From: Methanomassiliicoccus sp.
GTDB lineage: Archaea; Thermoplasmatota; Thermoplasmata; Methanomassiliicoccales; Methanomassiliicoccaceae
Length of the DNA stretch: 64,000 nucleotides
Direction: 5' to 3'
Assembly (NCBI GenBank): GCA_016109435.1
Contig: JAEILR010000003.1
Span: 248,001-312,000 of the forward strand
The notes under the pieces were generated by a model. That model worked only from the letters and a program-made list of their open reading frames with translations. It was not told the origin of the DNA and searched no databases. This document shows, in pieces, positions 25,169 through 33,967 of the stretch. A program made the position numbers and the translations under genes. Positions within the stretch are counted from its first letter, which is position 1; each line of letters begins with the position of its first letter.

Positions 25169-25351
25169 TTAGGAGATCACCGAGACGTTGGGATGATCCT
25201 CGATCATCACCATCCGGATCCACCTCTTGTCGCTCTCGTCGCTGAACTTGATCTCGCCGACCTTCCTCAGCTCGGCACCGCTCACCTTGTGCACATGGCA
25301 GATGCCGCTCTCCTTTCCATCATCATGTACGAAATCGAGCTTCAATTCCAT
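25169..25351 (-). CDS. Small conserved-looking protein, tandem paralogue A
   Basis: 60 residues from the ATG at 25351, which is preceded by a GTGAGGGA ribosome site overlapping the upstream gene's stop. A GTG four codons earlier is less likely. The sequence has the pattern DDGKESG, then VGEIKF, a charged helix and IEDHPNVSVIS. It aligns with the upstream 76-residue protein over most of its length (shared GKESG, R-x-M-V, HPxV). No domain is recognised. It may be a short beta-strand-rich protein. It is probably translationally coupled to its paralogue. Confidence 0.6.
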   Translation of the reverse strand: MELKLDFVHDDGKESGICHVHKVSGAELRKVGEIKFSDESDKRWIRMVMIEDHPNVSVIS

Positions 25352-25359
25352 AGTATCCC

Positions 25360-25590
25360 TCACGGTTTGAAATATAGGTCGACGAAGTTGCCTATCGTGA
25401 CCTCGGGGCCGATGATCTCGACGTCTGGATGCCCTACAACCATGATCTTGCGGAGCTCTTCCCGTTCCTCGGCGTTCTCATAGTCGATATAGCCGAGCGG
25501 AACACGGCAGGTCCATGACTTTCGAAGATACACCGCCAGACGGCCGCTCTCTTTCCCCTCGTCCTGTTCAAAACGCATCGATGTCAGCAT
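25360..25590 (-). CDS. Small conserved-looking protein, tandem paralogue B
   Basis: 76 residues from the ATG at 25590, preceded by GGAAGGA. This start makes its N-terminus line up without gaps with paralogue A (16 residues each up to the end of GKESG); an ATG at 25617 would add nine unmatched residues. The shared pattern is DEGKESG, then PLGYIDY, a charged helix (NAEEREELRKI) and VVGHPDVEIIG, with a C-terminal extension VTIGNFVDLYFKP absent in A. No known family is recognised. A TATA-like TTTATT lies about 70 nt upstream. Confidence 0.6.
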   Translation of the reverse strand: MLTSMRFEQDEGKESGRLAVYLRKSWTCRVPLGYIDYENAEEREELRKIMVVGHPDVEIIGPEVTIGNFVDLYFKP

Positions 25591-25742
25591 GGCTGGCGAT
25601 CCTTCCAGGCCCGGCATGCTTTCGGCCTACTTAACGCATTGGCCAATCATCACGGCGCTGGCTGAATAAACTATTGTTAATATTAATCGACCTGGGCCAA
25701 GTTCGCCGACGAGAGCGTAGTGATGGTCAACATAGCGGACGA

Positions 25743-26132
25743 TCACTCAGCCCGCTGGGTCTTCGGGGGATCGAACCTGGACACCTCATCGACGGCGATC
25801 ACCATGACCGTTTGAGGCGGAGGCAGCGGAATCTTCAGGGAGGAGGAGATATCGCACAGCCGCTCGTACGCGGCCCCTGTTTCGTCCCTCTGCCCGCGGC
25901 CCTTGATCTGATATCCCCGTCCATATTGGTCGATCACCACCACAGCGACCTGGGGCCGGGACGCCAGATTGCTGGACGTCCGTCCCCCCACGAGGTCGGC
26001 GTACACCAGGCGCTCATCGTCCAGCACGGTCAGGCTTCCCTTGGGGGCGATATTGGGAACGCCGTCCGGGGACACCGTGGCCAGCAACGCCGGGCGATGC
26101 TGCCGCACGAACTGCTTGACCTCGTCGCTCAT
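25743..26132 (-). CDS. PNPOx-like flavoprotein
   Basis: 129 residues with the split-barrel FMN-binding fold of the pyridoxamine-phosphate-oxidase-like superfamily. The opening FVRQHRPALLATVSPDGVPNIAPKG is the classic pattern, followed by LVYADLVGGRTSSNLASRPQVAVVV. The C-terminal half is short. Such proteins reduce or bind flavin, F420 or haem substrates; nothing here distinguishes them. It stands alone between the small paralogues and the PAS sensor. Confidence 0.82.
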   Translation of the reverse strand: MSDEVKQFVRQHRPALLATVSPDGVPNIAPKGSLTVLDDERLVYADLVGGRTSSNLASRPQVAVVVIDQYGRGYQIKGRGQRDETGAAYERLCDISSSLKIPLPPPQTVMVIAVDEVSRFDPPKTQRAE

Positions 26133-26213
26133 CTTGACCGTCCGATCACCGGGTAAAATTAGGAGCGCCCAGGATAAAAAACGGGTGGAAGGTGTTTCAG
26201 GATATCCGATGGT

Positions 26214-27620
26214 TCACCGGAAGTTGGACATACCCAGGTTCAGGGTCGAGCTGAGCTCGGTGTTGATCTCGCTCAGCACCGAGCCCAGGTCATCGCTGAC
26301 CTTGGTGTGCTCGGAGATGCTTGAGGCCATGATCGCGGAGGCGCAGCGGTCGGCCACGATCTCCAGGAGCCTCATCTCCCGCTCGGTCTCGGGGTGCGGA
26401 GCGTTCCACGCGACCTGGAGCACCCCGATGATGTTGGAGCTGTGCCTGATGGGCACTCCCATGACGCTGCGGGCCCCCGCCGCCTTGAGGGTCTCGGAGA
26501 CCGACAGATCGACTTGGGCGTCCTCGACGTACTTGCCCTGGTTCTCGGTTATGATCCTGCCAGGGAACAGTGTGGAGATATCCTCCACCTGCCCCACGGC
26601 GATCTTGTCCCCGAAGCCATGGACGGTCTTGGCCACCAGCTTGTCGTCCTTGCGGACCATGACCGCTCCTCCGTCAGCGCGGGTGATGGTGGCCAGGTTG
26701 CGCAGCAGGGCGCCCATGGCCAGTTCCGGCTGGGCCACGTTGACCGAGATGGTGGACACCTGGTTCAGGCCGGACAGCTCCTCACTGACACTGGCCAGCT
26801 GCTTGACCAGCTGCTCCTTGTCCTCACGGTACCTGGCTCTCTCGGACACGTCCCATACTCGGTCCTCGCGGGCCACGGCACCCTTGTACTGGACCTCCCG
26901 GGAACGGACCTCCACGGCCACGGTTCGGCCGTCCTTATGGTTCAACATCGCCTCGGAGGTGCCGTTGGAAGCCTCGGTCACCTGGGAATAGATGAGGCCA
27001 CGCAGCCCCGGGGTCACTAGGGTCGCCTCCTCCACGCCCTTCAGCTCCGACAGTTCGTACCCGGTCATCTCGGCGAAGCGCTCGTTGGCCACGGCCACCT
27101 TCCCGTCCTGAAAGATGACCACGCCCTCGAAGGCGGTGCCATTTATGTCCTGGGCCTTCTCCCCCGCCTCCTGCAGCTGCTGCTCCAGGCGATCGGCCCT
27201 CTGCTTCTCCGAGCGGTCCTTGATCAGGGCGTAGTAGTACTGCACCTTGCCGTCCCGGTCGTTGGTCTGGGACAGGATGACCTCCACGGGGGTGCGGGAG
27301 CCGTCCTTGTTGGCTTGCTCCTTCTCGTACGTCTGCGGCTTTCCGGTCTTCCGCAGCTCCTCCATGGCCTGGGCTTCCTGCTCCTGCCACTCCGCGGGGG
27401 TGAGGTACAGCACCCACTGCATGTTCCTCAGCTCTTCTTCCGTATAGCCGCTGAGCTTGGTGAAGGCCTCGTTGAAGGCCATCGTCCGCCCGTCGGGGTA
27501 TCCGGCCACGAACGGTATCGGCGACTTGTCGATGGCATCGGCCAAAAGATGAACATAATCACGGAGGGTGCGTAGCTCCCTCTGGGCATTGGTCTCTTGC
27601 TTGTCGTTGGAGACTGGCAT
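26214..27620 (-). CDS. PAS-PAS-GAF sensory protein without an output domain
   Basis: 468 residues. Two PAS-like domains (about 20-145, with FNEAFTKLSGYTEEELRN; and about 160-265, with NERFAEMTGYELSELKG) are joined by a coiled-coil (RADRLEQQLQEAGEKAQ). A second coiled coil leads to a GAF domain (about 300-440, with GARSVMGVPIRHSSNIIGVLQ). No histidine kinase, cyclase or methyl-acceptor region follows. Stand-alone PAS/GAF proteins are common in methanogenic Thermoplasmata and must signal through a partner. No signal peptide or membrane helix, so it is cytoplasmic. The ligand is unknown. Confidence 0.82.
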   Translation of the reverse strand: MPVSNDKQETNAQRELRTLRDYVHLLADAIDKSPIPFVAGYPDGRTMAFNEAFTKLSGYTEEELRNMQWVLYLTPAEWQEQEAQAMEELRKTGKPQTYEKEQANKDGSRTPVEVILSQTNDRDGKVQYYYALIKDRSEKQRADRLEQQLQEAGEKAQDINGTAFEGVVIFQDGKVAVANERFAEMTGYELSELKGVEEATLVTPGLRGLIYSQVTEASNGTSEAMLNHKDGRTVAVEVRSREVQYKGAVAREDRVWDVSERARYREDKEQLVKQLASVSEELSGLNQVSTISVNVAQPELAMGALLRNLATITRADGGAVMVRKDDKLVAKTVHGFGDKIAVGQVEDISTLFPGRIITENQGKYVEDAQVDLSVSETLKAAGARSVMGVPIRHSSNIIGVLQVAWNAPHPETEREMRLLEIVADRCASAIMASSISEHTKVSDDLGSVLSEINTELSSTLNLGMSNFR

Positions 27621-27748
27621 TGTGATCTCTCCTAGAACTCCGGCCGGGCGGTCCAGGCCCGCGGGGCCATGACGGCGTTCGGCCAGAGGCGGGCAGGCGA
27701 ACGACGATTACAGATTAAGAGTTATCCTTCCAAAGAGTGGGAAATCAT

Positions 27749-27758
27749 AATTATATCC
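27749..27758 (+). promoter_or_regulatory. TATA box for dtdA
   Basis: AATTATATCC lies 22-31 nt before the ATG at 27780, which places initiation at the start codon. The transcript is likely leaderless, and this decides the start against an upstream in-frame ATG at 27669. Confidence 0.55.
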
Positions 27759-27779
27759 CAGGACCGGCTCCGGGGCCCC

Positions 27780-28628
27780 ATGAGGCTGTTGGTGTGCAGT
27801 ACCGAGGACAACGCGAGCGTGAACATCCGGGACGCGCTGCTGTCGTCGGGAGGCTGGTCCGAGGGCGGAGAGATGGAAGGCGCTCCCGTCCACCGCCGGC
27901 CAGGGATGGCCATGATCACCGTTCCCCGGTTGCACCTGTACTGCGACAACATCGACGCGGCGGCCGCGGAGGCGATCGGCGAGCGGCCGCAAGAGGTGGT
28001 CTTCCTGTCGCGCCACAAGGCGGCTTCCGGACAGCGGTCGCTGACCGTGCACCCCATAGGCAACTGGGGCAAGGCCGACTTCGGCGGGAGGGTGGGAGAG
28101 CTGGTCCCAGCGGCCCCCCACCTCATGACCTCGCTCCTCCGGCAACTGCGCCGGGAGGCCGACGGGATGGGCTTCGAGGTCACCTATGAGGTCACCCATC
28201 ACGGCCCGTTCCTCCAGACGCCCACCCTGTTCATCGAGATCGGCAGCAGTGAGGAGAGCTGGGGGGATCCTGATGCCGCCCGGGCTATAGCCAGGACGCT
28301 GCAGAACGTGGAGGTGTCCGCCTATCCGGTGGCCATGGGGATCGGCGGCGGGCACTATGCCCCCAGGTTCACCGAGGCGTCCCTGGGCAAGAGGATCTCG
28401 TTCGGCCACATGCTGCCCAACTACGCGTTCGACCTGAAGGACATTCAGGCCCTGGGGGAGCGGGTGCGGACGGGGATGGAGCGCAGCGGGGCCCGTCTCG
28501 CCTACATACACAGAAAATCGATGAAGAGGTCCGAGGCCACCGTCGTGGCCAAGCTCGTTGCCGATCTGGGCTACGATACGGTGGACAGCTCGGACCTTGA
28601 GGACATCGGCCCGATGTCCCCGGACTGA
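27780..28628 (+). CDS. dtdA: Archaeal D-aminoacyl-tRNA deacylase
   Basis: 282 residues of the archaeal/plant DtdA (GEK1) family, which hydrolyses D-amino acids from tRNA. Hallmarks are MRLLVCSTEDNASVNIRDALL at the start, FLSRHKAASGQRSLTVHPIGN, YEVTHHGPFLQTPTLFIEIGSSEESW and GIGGGHYAPRFTE with conserved His residues that probably bind zinc. Start chosen from the leaderless TATA spacing and the family N-terminus. Monocistronic. Confidence 0.93.
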   Translation: MRLLVCSTEDNASVNIRDALLSSGGWSEGGEMEGAPVHRRPGMAMITVPRLHLYCDNIDAAAAEAIGERPQEVVFLSRHKAASGQRSLTVHPIGNWGKADFGGRVGELVPAAPHLMTSLLRQLRREADGMGFEVTYEVTHHGPFLQTPTLFIEIGSSEESWGDPDAARAIARTLQNVEVSAYPVAMGIGGGHYAPRFTEASLGKRISFGHMLPNYAFDLKDIQALGERVRTGMERSGARLAYIHRKSMKRSEATVVAKLVADLGYDTVDSSDLEDIGPMSPD

Positions 28629-28632
28629 GCGC

Positions 28633-29154
28633 TTACTTCTTGGCCTTCCTGGGCGCGGGCTTATCGGCCACCTTCTCAGCGGCCATGGGGCCTCCACATG
28701 AGCCCATTCCCGGGCGGGCTACTTTCTTCCCCGACGCCTTGTCCTCCTCCATCTCGGAGAACACCTGGCTGAGCCCTCTCTTGGCCACAGACCACACGGG
28801 GACCCCTCCGGTGACGACGGCGACGTGCATGGCCTCGACGATCTCCTCCTTGGTCGCTCCGTAATTCGCGGCGACCCGGGCCTGGGGATATACGCAGTCC
28901 TCGCACATGCGGGTGGCCACGCAGGCCAGGGCGATGAGCCTCTTGGTCTTGCGGTCCAGGGCGCCGTCCTCCACCAGGACGCGGTCCAGTTCCTTGATGA
29001 TGACCGCCAGCTCGGGATTGTGCTCCTTGATGTGGGCGAGGGCATGCGGCACGTAGTTGCCCATGCGGCATCTCATCTCGTCCACGGCATCCTCCGCGCT
29101 GACCTCGTCCTTCAGGTTCTTGATCTTCTTGCACTGCTTGTCATTGGTAGCCAT
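28633..29154 (-). CDS. Carboxymuconolactone decarboxylase/AhpD-like protein
   Basis: 173 residues. The all-helical CMD domain spans about 30-125, with the redox motif MCEDCVYPQA (CxxC) and downstream GATKEEIVEAMHVAVVTGG. AhpD-type members are alkylhydroperoxidases that use the two cysteines; others are decarboxylases, so peroxide or thiol chemistry is the better guess. N- and C-terminal tails are Lys-rich; the tail contains GMGSCGGPM and ends PAPRKAKK. It is convergent with dtdA, with a 4-nt gap between the stops. Confidence 0.85.
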   Translation of the reverse strand: MATNDKQCKKIKNLKDEVSAEDAVDEMRCRMGNYVPHALAHIKEHNPELAVIIKELDRVLVEDGALDRKTKRLIALACVATRMCEDCVYPQARVAANYGATKEEIVEAMHVAVVTGGVPVWSVAKRGLSQVFSEMEEDKASGKKVARPGMGSCGGPMAAEKVADKPAPRKAKK

Positions 29155-29216
29155 GTTGATCCTCCGTTGGTATGTGATTTGCTATGTGCTCTGGAGTGAT
29201 ATAGGTTGCCCCAAAG

Positions 29217-29900
29217 TCAGCCGTCGATGACCGTACCGTTGATGCGCTGGCCCAGTATGGCCCGCCTCATCTCGTCGAGGTCCCGGCCGTCGACCACCAG
29301 GATGGGGATGCGACAGCGCTTCACGATCTCCGCGCCCAACGGGTCGAACACGTGCGAGCGGCCGGCGCCGTGCTCGCCCTTGTGCATCATGCCCTCCAGC
29401 TCCTGGAACGTGAGCCTTTCGAACTTGGTGCTGCCGGGGTCCTTGCGAGGGTCTGACGTATACACCCCGTCCACCGAGGTGGCGTTGATGATGCGCGACG
29501 CCCCCACCCTCTCTGCCAGGGCGGCGGACACCCCGTCGGTGGTGTGCCCCGGGGTCGTCCCGCCCATGACGGCTACCTTCCCCTTCCTCCCCTGGGAGGC
29601 GGTCTCCTCGACAGTATGGGGGACCTTGGCGTAGGCCGCGCTCCCCAGGGCCAGCTGCAGCAGTCGGGCGTTGATACGGGTCACGTCGATGCCCATCTCG
29701 TCCAGCTGCTCCTCCCCGGCGCCCAGTTCCCTGCCGGTGACGATGTAGTAGCGGGCGATCTTCCCGCCCCCGCAGACCACGTAGATCTCGAGGTCCTCGG
29801 TGAGCGGTCGTAGAAGGGATGCGAAACGGTTGAGGAACGCTCCGTCCCGGTCGTCCGGGATGATTATGGAGCCCCCCAGCGAGATAACTACCTTGTCCAT
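29217..29900 (-). CDS. pyrH: UMP kinase (archaeal type)
   Basis: 227 residues of the amino-acid kinase fold, phosphorylating UMP to UDP in pyrimidine synthesis. Motifs: VVISLGGSIIIP at the N-terminus, VVCGGGKIARYYI, VMGGTTPGHTTDGVSA and NATSVDGVYTSDPRKDP. The length fits the short archaeal PyrH. A TATA box about 22 nt upstream suggests a leaderless mRNA; the same AT-rich box can serve aRF1 in the other direction. Confidence 0.95.
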   Translation of the reverse strand: MDKVVISLGGSIIIPDDRDGAFLNRFASLLRPLTEDLEIYVVCGGGKIARYYIVTGRELGAGEEQLDEMGIDVTRINARLLQLALGSAAYAKVPHTVEETASQGRKGKVAVMGGTTPGHTTDGVSAALAERVGASRIINATSVDGVYTSDPRKDPGSTKFERLTFQELEGMMHKGEHGAGRSHVFDPLGAEIVKRCRIPILVVDGRDLDEMRRAILGQRINGTVIDG

Positions 29901-29914
29901 GTGGGTCCACCAAT

Positions 29915-29928
29915 AGATTTAATATGGC
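29915..29928. promoter_or_regulatory. Shared TATA region between pyrH and prf1
   Basis: The sequence GATTTAATATGG works as a TATA element on both strands. Leftward it is the right distance for a leaderless pyrH transcript; rightward it gives aRF1 a leader of about 20 nt containing AGGT. Confidence 0.4.
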
Positions 29929-29968
29929 AATATCTTTAGTGTAGAAAAAAGCGTAGGTCGAACTTACA

Positions 29969-31222
29969 ATGGCTCCTGATGAGAGCGATAATGACAGGAT
30001 GATGGAGAAGCGCCGGTATGATTTCAAGCGCGCCCTAGAGGAGATCAGGGAGATCCATGGGCGCGGGACCGAGCTGGTCTCCGTTTACGTTCCACCGGAC
30101 AAGCAGATCTCCGATGTTGCCAATTACCTTAGGAATGAATATTCTCAGTCGGTCAATATTAAGAGCAAGAGGACCAACAAGGCGGTCACTGGGGCCATCG
30201 AATCGATCCTGGCTCGCCTGAAGTACTTCAAGACCCCACCGGAGAACGGGGTCATCTTCTTCGTGGGTGAGGCGCCCACCGCCGGGGACCAGACCAAGCA
30301 GGTGCAGTACGTGCTGGAGCCTCCCGAGCCCATCACCTCCTTCCTGTACCGATGCGACTCGGAGTTCTACACCGAGAAGCTGTGGGATATGCTGGACGAG
30401 AAACAGGTCTTCGGACTGGTGGTCATCGACCGCTCGGAATCGACCATCGGGTTGCTCCGGGGCAAGCGAGTGCTTTCGGTCAAGAACATCCAGTCCCTGG
30501 TGCCGTCCAAGCATAGCCGGGGCGGTCAATCGGCGCTCCGTTTCGAACGGCTGATCGAGATCGCTGCCCACGAGTTCTACAAGAAGACCGCCGATGTGGC
30601 CAACGAGGCCTTCTTGAGCCAGCCGGAGCTGAAGGGGATCCTGATAGGCGGCCCTGGCCCCACCAAGGAGTTCTTCGTCAAGGAGGAGTACCTCCATCAC
30701 GAGCTCCGGAAGAAGATCATCGACACCTTCGATACTGGATACACCGACGAGTACGGGCTCAAGGAGCTGGTGGAGAAGGCCAAGGATTCCCTCGTGGACA
30801 TGGACCTCATGCGCGAGAAGGAGCTGATGAAGAGGCTTCTGGAAGAGATCCGCAAGAGCGAGGGGGGACTCGCCAGCTATGGCGAGGAACAGGTCCGCCA
30901 CGCCCTCCAGATGGGGGCTGTGGATACTCTGCTGCTGTCCGAGGGTCTGAGGAAGAAGCGAGTGAGCCTGAAGTGCCCGCAGTGCGGCTGGAGCGGCAAG
31001 ATCACCGTGGACAAGGTGGAGGATGCCAAGTGCCCCGCCTGCCCCCAGGCCCGTCCGGAGATCGAGACCAGCATCGACTTCATCGATGCCTTCTACGAAG
31101 AGGCATCCGAGGTCGGAACCAAGGTCGAGCTCCTGTCCGTCGATTCAGAGGAGGGGGAGATGCTGATGAAGGCATTTGGCGGCGTCGCCGCGATCCTCCG
31201 GTACAGCGTTGGTGATAAGTGA
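29969..31222 (+). CDS. prf1: Peptide chain release factor aRF1
   Basis: 417 residues. It reads all three stop codons and triggers peptidyl-tRNA hydrolysis. The stop-codon recognition motif NIKSKRTNKAV is near residue 57, the catalytic GGQ lies in HSRGGQSALRFERL near residue 178, and the C-terminal part carries a zinc ribbon (LKCPQCGWSG and KCPACPQ). The start is preceded by GTAGGT. Its stop TGA overlaps the argS ATG by one base, so release factor and ArgRS share an operon. Confidence 0.96.
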   Translation: MAPDESDNDRMMEKRRYDFKRALEEIREIHGRGTELVSVYVPPDKQISDVANYLRNEYSQSVNIKSKRTNKAVTGAIESILARLKYFKTPPENGVIFFVGEAPTAGDQTKQVQYVLEPPEPITSFLYRCDSEFYTEKLWDMLDEKQVFGLVVIDRSESTIGLLRGKRVLSVKNIQSLVPSKHSRGGQSALRFERLIEIAAHEFYKKTADVANEAFLSQPELKGILIGGPGPTKEFFVKEEYLHHELRKKIIDTFDTGYTDEYGLKELVEKAKDSLVDMDLMREKELMKRLLEEIRKSEGGLASYGEEQVRHALQMGAVDTLLLSEGLRKKRVSLKCPQCGWSGKITVDKVEDAKCPACPQARPEIETSIDFIDAFYEEASEVGTKVELLSVDSEEGEMLMKAFGGVAAILRYSVGDK

Positions 31223-32937
31223 TGGACCCCCTAGAGCCGTTCCAGGAGCAGATACGCAACGCTGTACAGCATACCTTCGCCGCCATGGGCGGGGACGTGG
31301 CGTTCGAGATCGAGGTGCCGTCCACCGGGGTGGCCGACTTCGCGGTGCCCTGCTTCCCCCTGGCCAAGGTGTTCAGGAAGGCCCCGCCGCTCATCGCCGA
31401 GGAAGCGGCGTCGAAGCTTCCGCCCATGGACCTGATAGCGAGGGCGTGGGCCGAGAAGGGCTATCTGAACTTCAAGCTGGATGACCGCAGGCTCAACATC
31501 GCCACCATGGGCGCGGTGATGGATATGAGGGCCGACTACGGCCGGGGCAATGCCGGGGGGGTGAAGGTGCTGCTGGAGCACACCTCCGTCAACCCCACCG
31601 GCCCCATCCACGTGGGCCGGGCCCGCAACCCCATCATCGGGGACACCCTGGCAAGATGCATGAGAGCCTATGGCTACGATGTCACCACCGAGTACTACGT
31701 GAACGACGTGGGGAAGCAGGTCGTCCTGCTCACCTGGGGCCTGGAGAACATCCCCTCCGGCGAGATCGAGGAGGTCGAGCGGGACAAGGCCGACCACCGC
31801 CTGGTGTTGTACTACCAGAAGGCCAACAGAATGATGGAGGAGGACCCCCAGGTCTCCAAGCAGGTGGGACAGATGCTCCGCCGGTTCGAGGACGGGGACG
31901 AGGAGGTCATGGTCAAGGTGCGCCGGACCGCCAAGCTCATGCTCGACGGCATCATCGAGAGCCTCACCTCGATCAACGTCATCATCGACCAGTTCACCTG
32001 GGAGTCGGAGTTCATCAAGGACGGGACCGCCCACCGCGTGGTCGAGCAGCTCAAACGCTCGGAGCACTGCAGCGTGGAGGAAGGCGCCTGCTACCTCGAG
32101 CTAAAGTCCTTCGGCATACACGGGAAGGAGACCAGGTTCTTCTTCACTCGGGCCGACGGTACCACGTTGTACACCACCAGGGACATGGCCTACCATCTTG
32201 ACAAGTTCGACCGGGCCGACCGCCTGATCAACATCCTGGGCGAGGACCAGAAGCTGGGGCAGACCCAGCTGGCCATCGCGCTGAAGCTCCTGGGGAAGGA
32301 GCGCGCTCCGGAGTGCGTGTTCTACTCTTTCGTCTCCCTCCCCGAGGGCCGTATGTCCACCCGCCGCGGCACCGTGGTGTATCTCGATGACCTCATCGAG
32401 GAGGCCGAGGAGCGGGCGCTGGAGGAGGTCCGCAAGCGCCGGACCGACCTGTCCGAGGAGAAGATGATGGAGATCGCCAGGGCCATCGGCCGCGGCGCGG
32501 TCCGCTACAACATCGTGCGGGTGCAGCCGGAGAAGCCCCTGGTGTTCAAGTGGGAGGACGCCCTGAACTTCGAGGGCAACTCCGCTCCCTTCGTGCAGTA
32601 CGCCCACGCCCGGGCCTGCAGCATCCAGCGGAAGGCGGGGCAGCCGGCCGGGGCGTTCGATCCCGCGGTGCTCACCAACGAGTACGAGCTCCGGCTGATC
32701 AGGGTGCTGGCCAGGTACCCGTCGGTGATCAAGGAGGCCGGGGAGAAGGAGAGGATCCAGGCCCTCCCGGCCTACGGCCACGAGCTGGCCGCGTCGTTCA
32801 ACCAGTTCTACACCTACGTGCCGGTGCTGAAGGGCGAGGAGAACCGGGACGCCCGCCTCGCTCTGGTGGACGCCACCCGCGTCGTCCTGGCCAACGTGCT
32901 CACGACCCTCGGCCTGAGCGCTCCGGAGGAGATGTGA
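31222..32937 (+). CDS. argS: Arginyl-tRNA synthetase
   Basis: 571 residues, class I. The N-terminal Add1 domain is followed by the HIGH-like motif VNPTGPIHVGRARN and a C-terminal helical anticodon-binding domain with the conserved FVQYAHARACSI. Instead of KMSKR it has GRMSTRRGTVVYLDDL, as in many ArgRS. I chose ATG 31222 because GGTGAT sits 5 nt upstream and it overlaps the aRF1 stop by one base. The following GNAT gene starts on its stop. Confidence 0.96.
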   Translation: MDPLEPFQEQIRNAVQHTFAAMGGDVAFEIEVPSTGVADFAVPCFPLAKVFRKAPPLIAEEAASKLPPMDLIARAWAEKGYLNFKLDDRRLNIATMGAVMDMRADYGRGNAGGVKVLLEHTSVNPTGPIHVGRARNPIIGDTLARCMRAYGYDVTTEYYVNDVGKQVVLLTWGLENIPSGEIEEVERDKADHRLVLYYQKANRMMEEDPQVSKQVGQMLRRFEDGDEEVMVKVRRTAKLMLDGIIESLTSINVIIDQFTWESEFIKDGTAHRVVEQLKRSEHCSVEEGACYLELKSFGIHGKETRFFFTRADGTTLYTTRDMAYHLDKFDRADRLINILGEDQKLGQTQLAIALKLLGKERAPECVFYSFVSLPEGRMSTRRGTVVYLDDLIEEAEERALEEVRKRRTDLSEEKMMEIARAIGRGAVRYNIVRVQPEKPLVFKWEDALNFEGNSAPFVQYAHARACSIQRKAGQPAGAFDPAVLTNEYELRLIRVLARYPSVIKEAGEKERIQALPAYGHELAASFNQFYTYVPVLKGEENRDARLALVDATRVVLANVLTTLGLSAPEEM

Positions 32938-33425
32938 TGAACATCGTGCCTCTGGCCGACGAGGACCGCGCGTCCGTGCGCATCCTCGAACTAGCCTGCA
33001 TCCGCGAGTACGTGGAAGGTCCCATGGGGCGGAAGTGGGAGGAGTTCGACCTGGAGACCAGGCAGAAGCTGGGGGCCTCGGCCAGCGGGTCGTTCGCCCA
33101 CTACCGCGGCTCCGGCCTGAGCTTCGTGGCCAAGGAAGGGGGCCGCATCGTGGGCTTCGTGTTCGCCCAGATGATGCCGTGGATCGACGGCATAGAGAAG
33201 GCGGTGTGGGTGGAGAACGTCGGAGTGGACCCGGAGTACCGGCGGATGGGTATCGGATACATGCTGCTCAAGCACCTGGCTCTGGAGGGAAAGAAGAACG
33301 GGGCGCAGGTCGTCCATTCCTCGATCTCCCCGGACAACGTCAGCTCCCTGCTCATGCACAAGAAGCTGGGCTTCCTGGCCGAGGACCGCAAGATCGCCTA
33401 CCTGGACCTCGGCAAGTTCGCCTGA
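32937..33425 (+). CDS. GNAT-family N-acetyltransferase
   Basis: 162 residues with the acetyl-CoA-binding core VENVGVDPEYRRMGIGYMLL (motif A, Q/RxxGxG/A as RRMGIG) and the ISPDNVSSLLMHKKLGF motif B. The substrate is unknown. The start codon overlaps the argS stop by one base, so it is the third gene of the prf1-argS unit, which may hint at a translation-related substrate; this is inference. Confidence 0.87.
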   Translation: MNIVPLADEDRASVRILELACIREYVEGPMGRKWEEFDLETRQKLGASASGSFAHYRGSGLSFVAKEGGRIVGFVFAQMMPWIDGIEKAVWVENVGVDPEYRRMGIGYMLLKHLALEGKKNGAQVVHSSISPDNVSSLLMHKKLGFLAEDRKIAYLDLGKFA

Positions 33426-33433
33426 GCGCCGGC

Positions 33434-33907
33434 TCAGGCCTCAATCTTAGTCGACAGCTTCTCCGAGACCGCTGTCCGGGCCACGTCCATCTGGTCCTTT
33501 AGGAACTCGCAGTTGTACTTGCACTCCTGCAGGATGAACGACATCTTCCCGATGCCGGTCAGCCCCTTCTTGAGCGTGACCGTCTGGACGTCCATATAGG
33601 GGATGTAGAAGCTCTTGTCGCTCTTCTCCAGGATCTGCTTGGCGGTGAGGCCTTCGAACTCCGCCCTGCCGGTCCGCTTGTCCTTCTCCATCGACCCACG
33701 GGCGGCCAGTGCGCCTACCGCTCCGAACTGCGCTCCCACCGATGCCTTCAGCACGCTCTTCAAGGCCCCGCAGGTGCAGGCGAAGAGGATGCCGTCGTCC
33801 ATGAAGAACAGGTCGTAGTCCCTGGGCGTTCCGGCCATGCCCTTCGCCGCCTTCACGTTCATCATCACGTGCCGTATCTGCTCGTTAGCCCTCGGTTCCG
33901 CCATCAT
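33434..33907 (-). CDS. Hypothetical protein, possibly a PH-like fold
   Basis: 157 residues, not recognised. It is predicted soluble, with the hydrophobic strands DYDLFFMDDGILFACTCG and FYIPYMDVQTVTLKKG, a Gly/Ala-rich segment between them (VGAQFGAVGALAARGS) that could insert in a membrane, and a basic C-terminal half. The pattern resembles small bacterial PH/GRAM-like proteins, but no motif proves it. The CTC (residues 44-46) and the two Cys in ECKYNCEF might bind metal. It stands alone. Confidence 0.5.
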   Translation of the reverse strand: MMAEPRANEQIRHVMMNVKAAKGMAGTPRDYDLFFMDDGILFACTCGALKSVLKASVGAQFGAVGALAARGSMEKDKRTGRAEFEGLTAKQILEKSDKSFYIPYMDVQTVTLKKGLTGIGKMSFILQECKYNCEFLKDQMDVARTAVSEKLSTKIEA

Positions 33908-33967
33908 TATCGTCGGTAAAAAAATATGATGGATATTAATAATTTACCTATCGGCGAAACGTCCAGT

